A stretch of 50,432 bases of DNA from TMED23 sp964643045 (GTDB lineage Bacteria > Pseudomonadota > Alphaproteobacteria > Rhodospirillales > UBA2165). The notes under the pieces are model-generated. The model was not told the origin of the DNA. It saw only the letters and a program-made list of their open reading frames with translations, and did not search any database. Every line of letters begins with the position of its first letter. Within the stretch, counting starts at the first letter, position 1. Shown here piece by piece: positions 26,145 to 35,764 of this stretch. A program made the position numbers and the translations under genes. The stretch is from assembly GCA_964643045.1 (NCBI GenBank), contig CAZXSC010000008.1, forward strand, positions 1 through 50,432, given 5' to 3'.

Positions 26145-26843
26145 TTATAAAATTGAATTCAAATCTGATTTAAACGCTGCTAAGCAAGCAAGTTCCGCCG
26201 GCTCCATACTGCATACGTGATCGGGACCATGACTTTCCCGATCTAGTGTAAAATGCTTTTCAACAATGCGTGCACCTCTCGAGAAAGCGGTAACTGCCGC
26301 CGAAATACCTCGTGTGTGGTCACTAAAGCCCGCGTATCTATTAAAATCCACTTGAGCGAGATTTAGGTCAACTAATTCAGTTGGATAATTCGATACGCAA
26401 TAAAGGTATTCAACATTGTTTTTAGAACTAATGTTCGGGAATTCATGCCCCTCCCACATTCCCAACGACACGACCATTGGCTTACCTGTCGAAGCGACTG
26501 CGTTTAATAGTTCTAAATCTTTTATAGACCGTGATGCGATTTTGTATCTAGCAACCCCCAAATCCTCCAACCAGCCCAATCGTTTTTCATCAAATACCGA
26601 AGCCATAAATTCTATGTTGACCTTTTTGCATTCATGAAACAGTAACTTAAGTTGTTCACGTGAAAGCTCAGTTTTTAGGTTGTAGTCATACCATTTATTA
26701 TTCTCAGGCGTGAATATTTGACGTGCATCATAAAGCTGAAACTTAGCTACATCGGCACCACTTTTTTTGGCCTGGTGGATTAAATCAAGAGCTACTTTCA
26801 TGTCACCACCGTGATTTTGCCCAATTTCGGCAATTAGTTCCAA
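26145..26843 (-). CDS. NeuB-like nonulosonate synthase lacking the SAF domain
   Basis: 232 aa TIM barrel that would condense phosphoenolpyruvate with an N-acetylated hexosamine. Conserved elements are AEIGQNHGGD (5-14), DVAKFQLYD (31-39), FMASVFDE, RYKIASRS, YCVSNYPTE and GFSDHT/IVEKHFTLD. Normal NeuB/LegI/PseI enzymes are about 340-350 aa; the C-terminal antifreeze-like (SAF) domain, which reaches into the partner active site, is missing and no separate SAF gene is seen. The TTG start overlaps the asparagine-synthase stop by 10 bp, so the two are coupled. Confidence 0.8.
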   Translation of the reverse strand: MELIAEIGQNHGGDMKVALDLIHQAKKSGADVAKFQLYDARQIFTPENNKWYDYNLKTELSREQLKLLFHECKKVNIEFMASVFDEKRLGWLEDLGVARYKIASRSIKDLELLNAVASTGKPMVVSLGMWEGHEFPNISSKNNVEYLYCVSNYPTELVDLNLAQVDFNRYAGFSDHTRGISAAVTAFSRGARIVEKHFTLDRESHGPDHVCSMEPAELACLAAFKSDLNSIL

Positions 26844-28696
26844 GGATTACGCTCCAACCAATGATTCAATACCATAAAACAGAATAAAGTATGACCGTTC
26901 AATCGAAAAGGATCGGCAAGCATAGTCCTGGCAATTCGGGAAGCATCTTTAGAAATAAAATTATTCCTCGCTAGCGCTGAAACCTCACTAAACGTGTGAT
27001 CAAACATATCGGACCAGTCTCCCTTCAACCAGTGGTCAATAGGCACGTTAAAACCATGTTTAGGCCTACAAATGACTTCATCCGGCAATATACTTACAAA
27101 GGCGTCGCGGAGTAGTTTCTTGTTCACGCCTTGTTGAATCATTTCGGAATAAATTAATTGTTCTGCAATATTCATAACTCCTGATGCTACAAAGGGTGAT
27201 CTACCTTCAACTGAAAAGGCCATTGTCATACGATCCAACTTTGTTAACATCTCATTTGGTAAATAAAAATTTCGGTCATGGTTGACAAAATCGACTGGAT
27301 TTCCCTGTCCTTTTTTCTTAAAAGAATTAAACATTTCAACCGAAGACCGGCCAAACGCCGATATATCTTCGCTGAACAAAGCTGCCTTTTCGGTTTCGGA
27401 AGCGTAATAATGCCAAGCCCACGCTTGTTTTTCTGGCGGATAACTATAAATCGCCTCGAGTCTCTCTTCCAAAGGGACACCAAAATTTTGGAATGAAATA
27501 GCATTAGAATCATCGGGCGGAGGTACAGGACTATAGCGTTTATTATCTAAATATTGATACCAAGAATATCCACCAAAGCACTCATCTGCGCCATCTCCCC
27601 CTAACAGTACTTTCACGCCAACTTCTGATGCGGCGCGCGCGACCGCCATGACCCCAAAACCAGAAGATACTGCAAAAGGCTGGTCGCAATGATAACAAAA
27701 TTTTTCAAAATCATCTCGGCAGCTATCTGAAGTTATATAAACGGATTGATGTATAGTTCCAATTGCGCTGGCGGCATGTTCAGCGTATTCGGTCTCATCG
27801 GTAAAACCATGATATGGATCAATTATATCATCAAATCCAACACTGAAGGATTTTAAATCTGATATTTTATTTGATGCTATTGCGGCAACAATGGAACTAT
27901 CCAAACCTCCGCTCAAAAAACAACCTATGGGCACATCCCCCAGTAGACGGCTCTCTACCGCTTGGGTTACTATATCTCGAACGTAGGCTTTTTTATCACT
28001 CCAACTTAAATGTCCAAAAACTCCAAAATCACAAATCGGGATATAAGAGCGAATTGAAATACCGCTAGCATCACAAATCAATAGTTTACCAGGTTCAAGT
28101 GCACGTATGTTTTGATAGATTGTATCGGGTTCAGGGATCCATAAGAATGTTGGTAAATCCCAGACTGCGCGCCGGTTCAGAGATAAATCAAGGCCCGGAA
28201 ATTTAGTTAAACTTTTCAGTTCCGACGCGAATACTACTTCAGACTGCCCTAACTTAGAGTAGTATAGAGGCTTTTCTCCCGGAATATCTCGAGCGAGGAT
28301 TAGCTTTTGGTTATTCTTATCCCACAGAGAGATTGAAAACATTCCTTCAAGAAGCCCAAACAATTCTTCTCCATAAATATCATAGAGATGGCCAATAATT
28401 TCTCCGTCACAATTTGAGCGAAAAACAGCACCTTTTTCTTCCATTAATGACCTTAATTTAGAATAATTATAAATTTCGCCATTAATGTTCACGACGACAG
28501 TTTTATCCCGATTAAAAAAAGGTTGAAAGCCATGCTCAATATCAACGATACTTAGACGGCGAGTACCGACGGCATATCCAGGACAATTATATACTTTGTA
28601 GTCATCTGGGCCACGATGAACAATTTCACCCATCATATAATTTAGAGCGTTCGGAGCAACTTCCCGGTTAACTCGATAACCTGCTATTCCGCACAA
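26834..28696 (-). CDS. asnB: Asparagine-synthase-type glutamine amidotransferase, first copy
   Basis: 620 aa with an N-terminal Ntn glutaminase domain and a C-terminal synthetase domain (SGGLDSS PP-loop near 260). A start at ATG 28708 would put Gly-Cys-Ile-Leu ahead of CGIAGY and bury the nucleophile; TTG 28696 makes the Cys residue 2, as the mechanism needs. The AAAGGA ribosome site touches the ATG but is 12 bases from the TTG. In O-antigen clusters such proteins amidate uronic acids (WbpS/WbtH type), which fits the uronate genes here. It overlaps neuB by 10 bp. Confidence 0.85.
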   Translation of the reverse strand: MCGIAGYRVNREVAPNALNYMMGEIVHRGPDDYKVYNCPGYAVGTRRLSIVDIEHGFQPFFNRDKTVVVNINGEIYNYSKLRSLMEEKGAVFRSNCDGEIIGHLYDIYGEELFGLLEGMFSISLWDKNNQKLILARDIPGEKPLYYSKLGQSEVVFASELKSLTKFPGLDLSLNRRAVWDLPTFLWIPEPDTIYQNIRALEPGKLLICDASGISIRSYIPICDFGVFGHLSWSDKKAYVRDIVTQAVESRLLGDVPIGCFLSGGLDSSIVAAIASNKISDLKSFSVGFDDIIDPYHGFTDETEYAEHAASAIGTIHQSVYITSDSCRDDFEKFCYHCDQPFAVSSGFGVMAVARAASEVGVKVLLGGDGADECFGGYSWYQYLDNKRYSPVPPPDDSNAISFQNFGVPLEERLEAIYSYPPEKQAWAWHYYASETEKAALFSEDISAFGRSSVEMFNSFKKKGQGNPVDFVNHDRNFYLPNEMLTKLDRMTMAFSVEGRSPFVASGVMNIAEQLIYSEMIQQGVNKKLLRDAFVSILPDEVICRPKHGFNVPIDHWLKGDWSDMFDHTFSEVSALARNNFISKDASRIARTMLADPFRLNGHTLFCFMVLNHWLERNPWN

Positions 28697-29469
28697 GATA
28701 CAACCCATTCCTTTGGTTTAGTTAATTTAGTTTGCCAAAGATTGCCAACAAGCATCATTCTGTGGTGTCCGAGTTTCTGGTTTTGCCCCTAGTGAGCGCC
28801 ATTCTGAAATGAAATAATTAGGCCTTCTTTTTTCCCTAAAAGGGGAATCACACGATCCTTATTGAAAGGAGAGAATACTAGATCACCACGATTATAAATC
28901 TTATTAATTTCCTGGTTTAATGTGTGAACGTTCTCTTCATTATACGTACCGGCAGCATAACAATACGGACCATCATCCATTGTCAAAACATCCAGGACGA
29001 ATTTATGACGCCCATACATTTCCAGAGTCTTGCGATATTTAACAAACAAATTATCTATATTAAATATCTGAATCATACCTTCATTATGTATTTTGGAGGT
29101 TTGGATTGTAGGTTTCCCAACTCCCACCAAGTCTTTAATATTTTTATACTTAGATTTTTTGCCACATAATATAAAATAATCTTTTTCTATATCATCGTCA
29201 TCACGGCCAACTTCATTTTTGACGGAATTTGCAAAGGCAGAAAATTCTTTCTCTAATACTCTTGCTTCATTGCTTGGCATAAAGTTTCTAAATATAACAC
29301 ATCCACATTTAATTAAGCCTTCGGCAGAATTTTTAATTAAATCGGGATCTTCAGGATCATAATCAAAATCAAACTTGGGAAATTGTAAAATTTTGTCACC
29401 AGAAAATTCATGCGAGAAACGCTCTACTAGATAATCAATTACCTCTTCTAGTTTTTCTTTTGATTGCAT
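28684..29469 (-). pseudogene. PhyH-type dioxygenase interrupted by an amber codon
   Basis: From ATG 29469 (GGGGGA upstream; ATG 29514 is the other option) 226 codons run to TAG at 28791-28789. They show the phytanoyl-CoA dioxygenase pattern: GCVIFRNFMPSNEA, GMIQIFNIDNL, GPYCYAAGTY and SFQNGAH. In related proteins GAH continues with RG and a downstream Arg that binds 2-oxoglutarate. Here the same frame beyond the TAG reads GQNQKLGHHRMMLVGN and ends at TAG 28684, overlapping the asnB start by 13 bp. I take this as an intact 261-codon gene hit by one nonsense change. The HxD iron motif is not obvious, so the class is inferred. Confidence 0.65.
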
Positions 29470-29514
29470 CGCGTTTCCATTCCCCCAACAATCCTTGTGC
29501 CTCCTGTATCTCAT

Positions 29515-30127
29515 TTATTTTCAGGTTTTACACTCTATAATCAGTCGAATGCTATGGATTGATTATTAAACTATCGTATCCCAGAAATTTCTAATAAACA
29601 AATTATTGATGAGTTCCCAAAATTTAACCTATAAGCTATTCAAAAATAACATCCCACCGTTTAAGGTACAACTTTGTTTGAAGTATTCTATACAAATCCG
29701 GCGGTAGATTTATGCATCTGAATAAGATACTGACTTTAACGGTTATAGGAGCATAGTGAGGCGTATTTAACTTTCTTGAATGTTCTTGTTCCCTCGGTAA
29801 CAAAATACCACCAAACTTGTAATTTCTTCTATCACTTATACTTTACTCAAAATGTGATAATCTTTTGGGGAAATATTCTTGAGTTCTATCAGTGTAATTT
29901 ATAGGATCCAAGCCAAGCTAAGAACAGAAATTGCACCAGTGAGGAACCCTTCCTAACTCATATTAAGTGAGTAATGTTGGTGGTTATGCAAGCGTCTATT
30001 TTCGCCTTTCATTAAAAATTAACTATAAGCTTAATAAAAAAATATTAAATAAAGATATCGATTGATTATTTACCATTTACGGCCATGTTAGTAATTTATA
30101 GTATTATACTTATTGGTACCGTTATTT
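29515..30127. other. Long divergent intergenic region
   Basis: About 610 bp without a believable gene, between the leftward PhyH-type gene and the rightward WbpB/WbpE-like pair. It holds GGCGGTAG at 29700-29707, equal to the core of the RfaH-binding ops element, on the strand of the downstream genes; this is a weak match. An imperfect inverted repeat ACTCA-TATTAAG-TGAGT is near 29957-29973. No RNA gene or terminator is apparent. Confidence 0.35.
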
Positions 30128-31168
30128 ATGAATGATAAAAAAGTTTCTGTGGCTCAGATTGGAGTTGGACGCTGGGGAGTAAACTTAACCCGTGTCTTGG
30201 CCAACAATCCTAATGTGACACTAACACATATCTGCGATGCAAATATAAAGTCTGCGAAAAACGTTGCTGAGCGATATAATGCTGTACCAGTTAGCGAATT
30301 TAAAGATATTTTAAATAATTCACTGGTCGATGCTATCGTAGTCTCAACCCCCTCATCATTACATTTTGAACATTCACTAGCTGCAATTCTTGCAAGCAAA
30401 CACGTACTTGTTGAAAAACCAATGACTACTTCGACTAAAGATGCGAAGGAATTACTAGCTGCCGCTAAAGTAAAAGATATAAAACTCATGGTGGGGCATA
30501 CATTTCTTTATAATAATGCTGTTATAAAAATTCGAGACATTATCGAATCTGATGAGTTGGGTGAAATTTATTACATTTATAGTCGCCGCCTAAATCTTGG
30601 ACAATTCCGAAAAGACAGCGACGTACTTTGGACACTGGCACCTCATGATATATCGATCGTTAATTATTGGTTAGATGAAATTCCGATGCAAGTCACGGCT
30701 CGGGGTTTACAGTATGCAAACCCCCAACGCGATTTACCGGAGGTTTGTTTTTCACAACTCGATTATCCGAGTGGACGAACGGCTCAGTTTCATCTGTCTT
30801 GGCTCGATCCCCAAAAATGTAGGGAAATGGTCATCATCGGCAGTAAAAAAATGTTAGTTTATGATGATACTCAGGCAGACCGTATGATCCAAATATATGA
30901 TAAAAGTGTCGAAGATGGGTATAACGACGCTCCGGAAGATATCACAGACTTCCGCTCCAGATTACGCGCTGGTGATACGGTGATACCGAATTTCCGTATG
31001 ACGGAACCACTATCTAACGAAATTACTGAATTCATATCTTGTATTATAAATAATAGAGAGCCTTTAACTAATGGCTCGCACGGCACCCAGACCGTGGCCG
31101 TTATGGAAGCCATGGCAACTTCAATAAGAAATAATGGTAGTGCTGTCGAAGTGGATTTAATAACCTAA
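30128..31168 (+). CDS. Gfo/Idh/MocA oxidoreductase, WbpB/WlbA-like
   Basis: 346 aa from ATG 30128; a TTG five codons earlier is less likely. NAD-binding GVGRWG near 11-16, STPSSLHFEHS, HVLVEKPM with the conserved Lys, and WTLAPHDISIVNYWL with the HD active-site pair are all present. WbpB/WlbA oxidises the C3 hydroxyl of UDP-GlcNAcA before transamination by WbpE/WlbC. The WbpE-like aminotransferase follows 12 bp later, which supports this. The product would be UDP-GlcNAc3NA and then a diacetamido uronate; no acetyltransferase partner is seen. Confidence 0.8.
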   Translation: MNDKKVSVAQIGVGRWGVNLTRVLANNPNVTLTHICDANIKSAKNVAERYNAVPVSEFKDILNNSLVDAIVVSTPSSLHFEHSLAAILASKHVLVEKPMTTSTKDAKELLAAAKVKDIKLMVGHTFLYNNAVIKIRDIIESDELGEIYYIYSRRLNLGQFRKDSDVLWTLAPHDISIVNYWLDEIPMQVTARGLQYANPQRDLPEVCFSQLDYPSGRTAQFHLSWLDPQKCREMVIIGSKKMLVYDDTQADRMIQIYDKSVEDGYNDAPEDITDFRSRLRAGDTVIPNFRMTEPLSNEITEFISCIINNREPLTNGSHGTQTVAVMEAMATSIRNNGSAVEVDLIT

Positions 31169-31180
31169 GGCAAAAGTTGT

Positions 31181-32299
31181 ATGGCCCAAATTCCTCTCGT
31201 TGACCTTAAGGCCCAATATTCAGCACATCGAACTGAATTCGATAACGCTATCAAGAAATGTATTAATAAAAGTAGTTTTATTGGTGGAGAGGACCATGGA
31301 CTATTTGCGGAAGAATTTGCTGACTACTGTGGTGGTGGGTATGTAGCATTATGTGGTAGCGGAACTGACGCGTTAACGCTATCCATAATCGGAATACTTG
31401 GCCCCGGAAATGGTTCTGAAGAAATTATTACAGTTTCTTTTACATTTATTGCCACCATCGAAGCTATCGTTAACGCGGGATATAAACCGGTTATGGTGGA
31501 TATCAAGAAAGACTGCTTTACCATGGATGTAAATGCTTTAAAAAAAGCTATCTCCCCCAACACCCGAGCTATTTTACCGGTTCACCTATATGGCCAAATG
31601 GCTATTATGGATCAAATTATGAAAATAGCAGGAGAAAACTCACTTAAAGTAATAGAAGATGCAGCTCAAGCCCATGGCAGCAAATGGCTTGGCATGGGAC
31701 CTGGAGGCTGGGGAGATGCAGCTTGTTTTAGCTTTTTCCCAGGAAAAAATCTTGGTGCCCTGGGTGATGGTGGGGCTATTTTTACTAAGCATAAAGAATT
31801 AGCAAAAAAAATAAACATGCGTCTTAATCATGGTAGATCAGATAAGTATAAGCATGAATTCTTAGGCACAAACTCGCGTTTAGATGGATTACAGGCTGCT
31901 CTTTTAAGGGTAAAGTTAAGATATTTAAACGACTGGAATTTAGCTAGGATACAAATAGCTGACTGGTATCGTGAAAACCTATCAAGTGCGGATAGAATTA
32001 CTTTACCCGAGGTACGACCGGGCGGGGACCACGTATACCACCAATTCATCTTAAGACTGGCCCATCGAGATAAAATTATTACTGAGTTCGCAAAAACAGA
32101 TATCAGTGTAGGCATTCATTATCCCATACCTTGCCATAAACAACCTGCCTGTTCTCACTATGTCGATTCTGATACTTCTTTATCCAACAGTGAGGAAGCA
32201 TCAGCGGAAGTGTTATCACTACCTATTTTTCCAGAAATGACGCAAACTCAAGTCAATAAAGTAAGCTCGACTTTGCTAGAAATATTGGCAAAAATTTAA
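31181..32299 (+). CDS. DegT-family aminotransferase, WbpE/WlbC-like
   Basis: 372 aa PLP enzyme. CGSGTDALTLS (58-68) is the phosphate-binding segment, Asp160 in IEDAAQAHGS is the PLP nitrogen ligand and Lys189 in FFPGKNLGALGDGG the Schiff-base lysine. The GKNLGALGDGG form is typical of WbpE and other UDP-3-keto-sugar aminotransferases. It follows the WbpB-like gene by 12 bp, so the pair likely installs a 3-amino group on a UDP-uronate. Its 3' end overlaps the converging formyltransferase by 4 bp. Confidence 0.85.
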   Translation: MAQIPLVDLKAQYSAHRTEFDNAIKKCINKSSFIGGEDHGLFAEEFADYCGGGYVALCGSGTDALTLSIIGILGPGNGSEEIITVSFTFIATIEAIVNAGYKPVMVDIKKDCFTMDVNALKKAISPNTRAILPVHLYGQMAIMDQIMKIAGENSLKVIEDAAQAHGSKWLGMGPGGWGDAACFSFFPGKNLGALGDGGAIFTKHKELAKKINMRLNHGRSDKYKHEFLGTNSRLDGLQAALLRVKLRYLNDWNLARIQIADWYRENLSSADRITLPEVRPGGDHVYHQFILRLAHRDKIITEFAKTDISVGIHYPIPCHKQPACSHYVDSDTSLSNSEEASAEVLSLPIFPEMTQTQVNKVSSTLLEILAKI

Positions 32300-32976
32300 A
32301 TCGCATATTCCTTCATATATGCGCCAAAACTATTAATCATAATCTTTTCCGTATTCGGCGGCATGCGCTTTCTTACTGCTTTTGATTGATACGCGGAGAT
32401 TTTATTGCTCTGAACTGACATATGGTAATCAAAATTGCATAACACATCAATCTCATTCTGGTAATGACGTTGAGCCAATACTTCCAAGCTATCCGTTTTA
32501 TATACTGGAGTTTGGACAATATTATAAATAGTACCAGAATCAATATCTTTATTTATTTCATGAAGCGTAACACCGAGTGGCAAACACTCGTAAACTGACC
32601 ATTTAAAAGCATCTAGCCCACGTACAATTGGAATAATACCTGCGTGACAATTAATTACCCGATTATCAGTGACAAAAATATCGGACAATAGTTGTCCTGA
32701 TAAAATAATATAGAGATCCAATCCACTTTTTATATCCGAATCATAAGATAAAGCCGAATATTGAATGCCCAATTCCGCTGCCATATCCACCATTGTTGAA
32801 CCCTTAAATTGAGAGGGGCGATGATCAAATATTGGTGTTCTGGACTTTCGATCAGACCAGGGTAATGCAAAAAGAGTAATTTCATATCGCCCCTTAGCAT
32901 GTAATACACGAGTAACCTGCTCGGTTTTAAGGTGAGGACAATTTAAGGTAATTAATCCAATACTATTGATTCGCAA
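32296..32976 (-). CDS. Second sugar formyltransferase-like protein
   Basis: 226 aa formyltransferase fold with catalytic Asn109 and His111 in VINCHAGIIPIVRG and Asp146 in NKDIDSGTI. The short length and lack of a tRNA-binding domain suggest a sugar amine substrate. A strong AAAGGAG ribosome site lies 14 bases upstream of the ATG. It faces the WbpB/WbpE-like pair and could formylate its 3-amino product, which would explain why no acetyltransferase is needed. This is the second formyltransferase in the island and is only distantly similar to the one at 22425. Confidence 0.7.
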   Translation of the reverse strand: MRINSIGLITLNCPHLKTEQVTRVLHAKGRYEITLFALPWSDRKSRTPIFDHRPSQFKGSTMVDMAAELGIQYSALSYDSDIKSGLDLYIILSGQLLSDIFVTDNRVINCHAGIIPIVRGLDAFKWSVYECLPLGVTLHEINKDIDSGTIYNIVQTPVYKTDSLEVLAQRHYQNEIDVLCNFDYHMSVQSNKISAYQSKAVRKRMPPNTEKIMINSFGAYMKEYAI

Positions 32977-33222
32977 AGTCTAATCTCCTTTCCGCTACGA
33001 TTTGATTAAAGAGATTTCTCTTTTTAGACAAATAGGCTGGCTAAAAACCATCAGTATTTTTATATACGACCAAAAGGTTGTATTAAAATAAAAATGGACC
33101 TCAGGCATAATTATAAGCTTAATAGAGCCTAAAGCCAAAATTTCTATCCTCATTTACAATGGAGCTTAAAGAAACTTTAACCCCCATGTCCATATTAACG
33201 AGAAAAAAACAAGAAAGCGAAA

Positions 33223-34119
33223 ATGCCTAAAACAACAAAATACTCTCTAACCGTCGGAACTAGTATTGTCCCCGCTCGCCGAATTAAAATTCAACAAGAA
33301 GCTATTGCTACTTGGCAAGATGCCGGCCTTTCTGTGGTATCTTTTAACAATACAGAAGAAGTTTCGTTGCTAGAACGTGATTTTCCGGATGTCATGTTTA
33401 TTCAAGTACATCGAACTGGCGACTATTTTACAGGCCGCCCCGTGATTTTCATTTCTGATATTTTACAAAATTTTGCCCAACGGGATGATGTTGTATTTGG
33501 AATTATAAATTCTGATATTTATTTGGATAATTTTGATTCACTTGCTTCATTTCTACATAAAAACGCCAAAAACAGCTTTGTTTATGGACCCAGGTTAGAA
33601 GTTAGATCATTGAATGATAAAAGTGGGAGTATTGACCCTTTTGGTTTTGATTACTTCTTCTTCGATCGAAAATTTCTGCATATTTGGGGGGAGGAAAAAT
33701 TTTGTCTCGGCATGCCATTCTGGGACCATTGGTTCCCCCTCGCTCCGCTTTTAGCCGGCTATTCAGTAAAATTGTTGGCTGAGCCAATTGGTCGCCACAT
33801 ATCGCATCCAACAGATCGCGACGATAGTTTTTTTATATTTAATGACTTATTCGTCCAATTTATTATCCATAACATGGATCAAGAAGCAGCCACTAAACAT
33901 AGTGCAAGCAGCAATAAAGAAATTTCGAGGCTTGATCTCCCAGATTTGGCCACAAATTATAAACGACTAAAACAAAACGCCCAAAATGCCGAGGCAAATA
34001 ATTTAAACCCCTCGGAAATCCGAGAACAGTACGAAAAACTTGCAGTTTTTTTTGATTCAATAACCCAAAAGGTTATACTTTTTCTCAAAGAATATTCTCA
34101 AAGTATTAGTTTCAAATAG
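33223..34119 (+). CDS. Putative GT-A-type glycosyltransferase
   Basis: 298 aa, no signal peptide. GIINSDIYLDNF at about 93-104 has an Asn-Ser-Asp-Ile motif in the place of the GT-A DxD metal site, preceded by a typical alternating N-terminal domain (TVGTSIVPARR). Later come FGFDYFFFDRKFL and LGMPFWDHWFPL, an aromatic acceptor-side stretch. I do not recognise a named family. The C-terminal 60 residues are charged and may be helical. It opens the rightward block 33223-42753. Confidence 0.5.
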   Translation: MPKTTKYSLTVGTSIVPARRIKIQQEAIATWQDAGLSVVSFNNTEEVSLLERDFPDVMFIQVHRTGDYFTGRPVIFISDILQNFAQRDDVVFGIINSDIYLDNFDSLASFLHKNAKNSFVYGPRLEVRSLNDKSGSIDPFGFDYFFFDRKFLHIWGEEKFCLGMPFWDHWFPLAPLLAGYSVKLLAEPIGRHISHPTDRDDSFFIFNDLFVQFIIHNMDQEAATKHSASSNKEISRLDLPDLATNYKRLKQNAQNAEANNLNPSEIREQYEKLAVFFDSITQKVILFLKEYSQSISFK

Positions 34120-34245
34120 CGGTTTAGTTTGATTCCCGGAGGAGGCACCGTGACCAAAGGATTTCACCTGACAATAGTATTTTGACACCTAAAACGCATA
34201 ATCCTAATATATTAACAGAAAAAAGTGCAATGAAAGTAGTTAACT

Positions 34246-35571
34246 TTGTCACGTTCGCAAAAAATCTTTAGATTATGGCATGCTTCATACAAAAATATTT
34301 TAGATTCAGCCTACCAAAAGGATCCGACCCTAATCGATCAATCTTTCGAAACTCAACTTTCCCGATTTTTCGCTGATAAAACCAGTTATTCGAATTATTT
34401 CGCCGTTTCTATGAGGGCCCTGGGACATGAAATCATGGAGGTTGTTTTTGATCTAGAGCCCGCCCAAAAGGCATGGGCGCGTGACAAGGGAGAATTATAT
34501 GATGAGGAAAATTGGGATACTGAGATTTTGTTTGCTCAGATAGCTGATTATCGGCCCGAAGTTGTTTACTTGCACTCCTTGGTATCAACGCCTATGGGAT
34601 TTGCCGACGAAGTAAAAAAACGTTACCCATTTGTAAAATTGGTTGTTGGATTTGCTGGTATCGATGCTCATGATCGGCAAATATCTGGGCTCGATTTACT
34701 GCTTGTTGGCGTGCCACATTTGCAAAAGCGCTACAGTGAAAAAGGAATGACTACTCATCTAGTATATCATGGTTTCGATACCGCAATTCTCGAGGAACTC
34801 AAGACCTATAAACCCTTGGATACGGAACGCTATGAATTTACTTTTGTTGGTTCATCGGGGTTTGGGTATCATCACAATTTCTCTAACCGATTTTGGGCTT
34901 TGGCAGAGTTAATTATGCGGTCTGATCTATGTGCTTGGGTAAATGACAACCAAAATAGCCTACCACACGTTCATAAGCTGGACTGGTCATTACTGCGCCT
35001 CCTACTCAAAAAATTTGAGGGACAAGTTAAAGAAAGTGGGAATATGGATATGTATCAAGTCTATATTTCAAAGTATATTTCAACTATGCAAATAAGTTCA
35101 GAAGTTATGGACGAGTTTAGGACTTACGTAATTGCTGACACAGGAGAAAAAGAAAGCGATCCTCTCGTACCCTTTGTGCCACTCTGCCAATTATTACCTG
35201 ATAAGTGTAAGCCGCCAGTATTCGGTTTGGAAATGTATGACTTGCTCAGTCGATCTAATATCCTATTTAATATTCACACTAATCTGACACGTGGCGAATC
35301 TGCAAATATGAGATTATTTGAAAGCACGGGAATTGGGACTTGCTTAATGACAGAAGAATCTCACAATATTGGGGATTTATTCGTACCAGATAGTGAAGTT
35401 GTTACCTACACTTCAGTCGATGATTGTCTTGAAAAAGTAAAGTTTCTTAAAGAAAACCCAAATGCACGCCATAATATTGCCAGAGCTGGTCAAGCGCGAA
35501 CACTTCGGGACCATACCGGGGAGAAACGTTGCGCGCAAATCGATAGAATCTTACAGGAATATCTGAACTAA
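34246..35571 (+). CDS. CgeB-like glycosyltransferase
   Basis: 441 aa. RLWHASYKNILDSAYQ at the N-terminus and the C-terminal GLEMYDLLSRSNILFNIH, MRLFESTGIGTCLMTEES and ARAGQARTL segments match the CgeB/YkvP-like GT-B proteins. The start is TTG 34246. A more usual-looking ATG 15 bases upstream (34231) reads out of frame and stops after 13 codons. GGAGGAGG with a GTG (34150) lies farther upstream and gives only an 11-codon peptide, so the true translation start is uncertain. Confidence 0.65.
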   Translation: MSRSQKIFRLWHASYKNILDSAYQKDPTLIDQSFETQLSRFFADKTSYSNYFAVSMRALGHEIMEVVFDLEPAQKAWARDKGELYDEENWDTEILFAQIADYRPEVVYLHSLVSTPMGFADEVKKRYPFVKLVVGFAGIDAHDRQISGLDLLLVGVPHLQKRYSEKGMTTHLVYHGFDTAILEELKTYKPLDTERYEFTFVGSSGFGYHHNFSNRFWALAELIMRSDLCAWVNDNQNSLPHVHKLDWSLLRLLLKKFEGQVKESGNMDMYQVYISKYISTMQISSEVMDEFRTYVIADTGEKESDPLVPFVPLCQLLPDKCKPPVFGLEMYDLLSRSNILFNIHTNLTRGESANMRLFESTGIGTCLMTEESHNIGDLFVPDSEVVTYTSVDDCLEKVKFLKENPNARHNIARAGQARTLRDHTGEKRCAQIDRILQEYLN

Positions 35572-35764
35572 TAATTGGACTCAAACTAGAAAAAAGCGCC
35601 TCTTAAACCAATGAATTTAAAACTACCTTACTCTCGAGAACTAATAATAGGGAATTATTGACCATATGCCTAAGCCTTGTCGTTAAACTCCTGACAAATT
35701 AAAGGTAACCTAGGACAAATCCCATAAGGAGTAATTGAATTGGTGCCCATTATTGAGATCTACA

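Noticed and set aside
33008..33025. AAAGAG-ATTT-CTCTTT hairpin with T-run as terminator
   Set aside because: The stem is short and AT-rich, and it lies upstream of both flanking genes, where no transcript should end.
34150..34185. GGAGGAGG followed by GTG as a leader peptide
   Set aside because: It gives only 11 codons with no regulatory structure or repeated codons, so I do not call it a gene.
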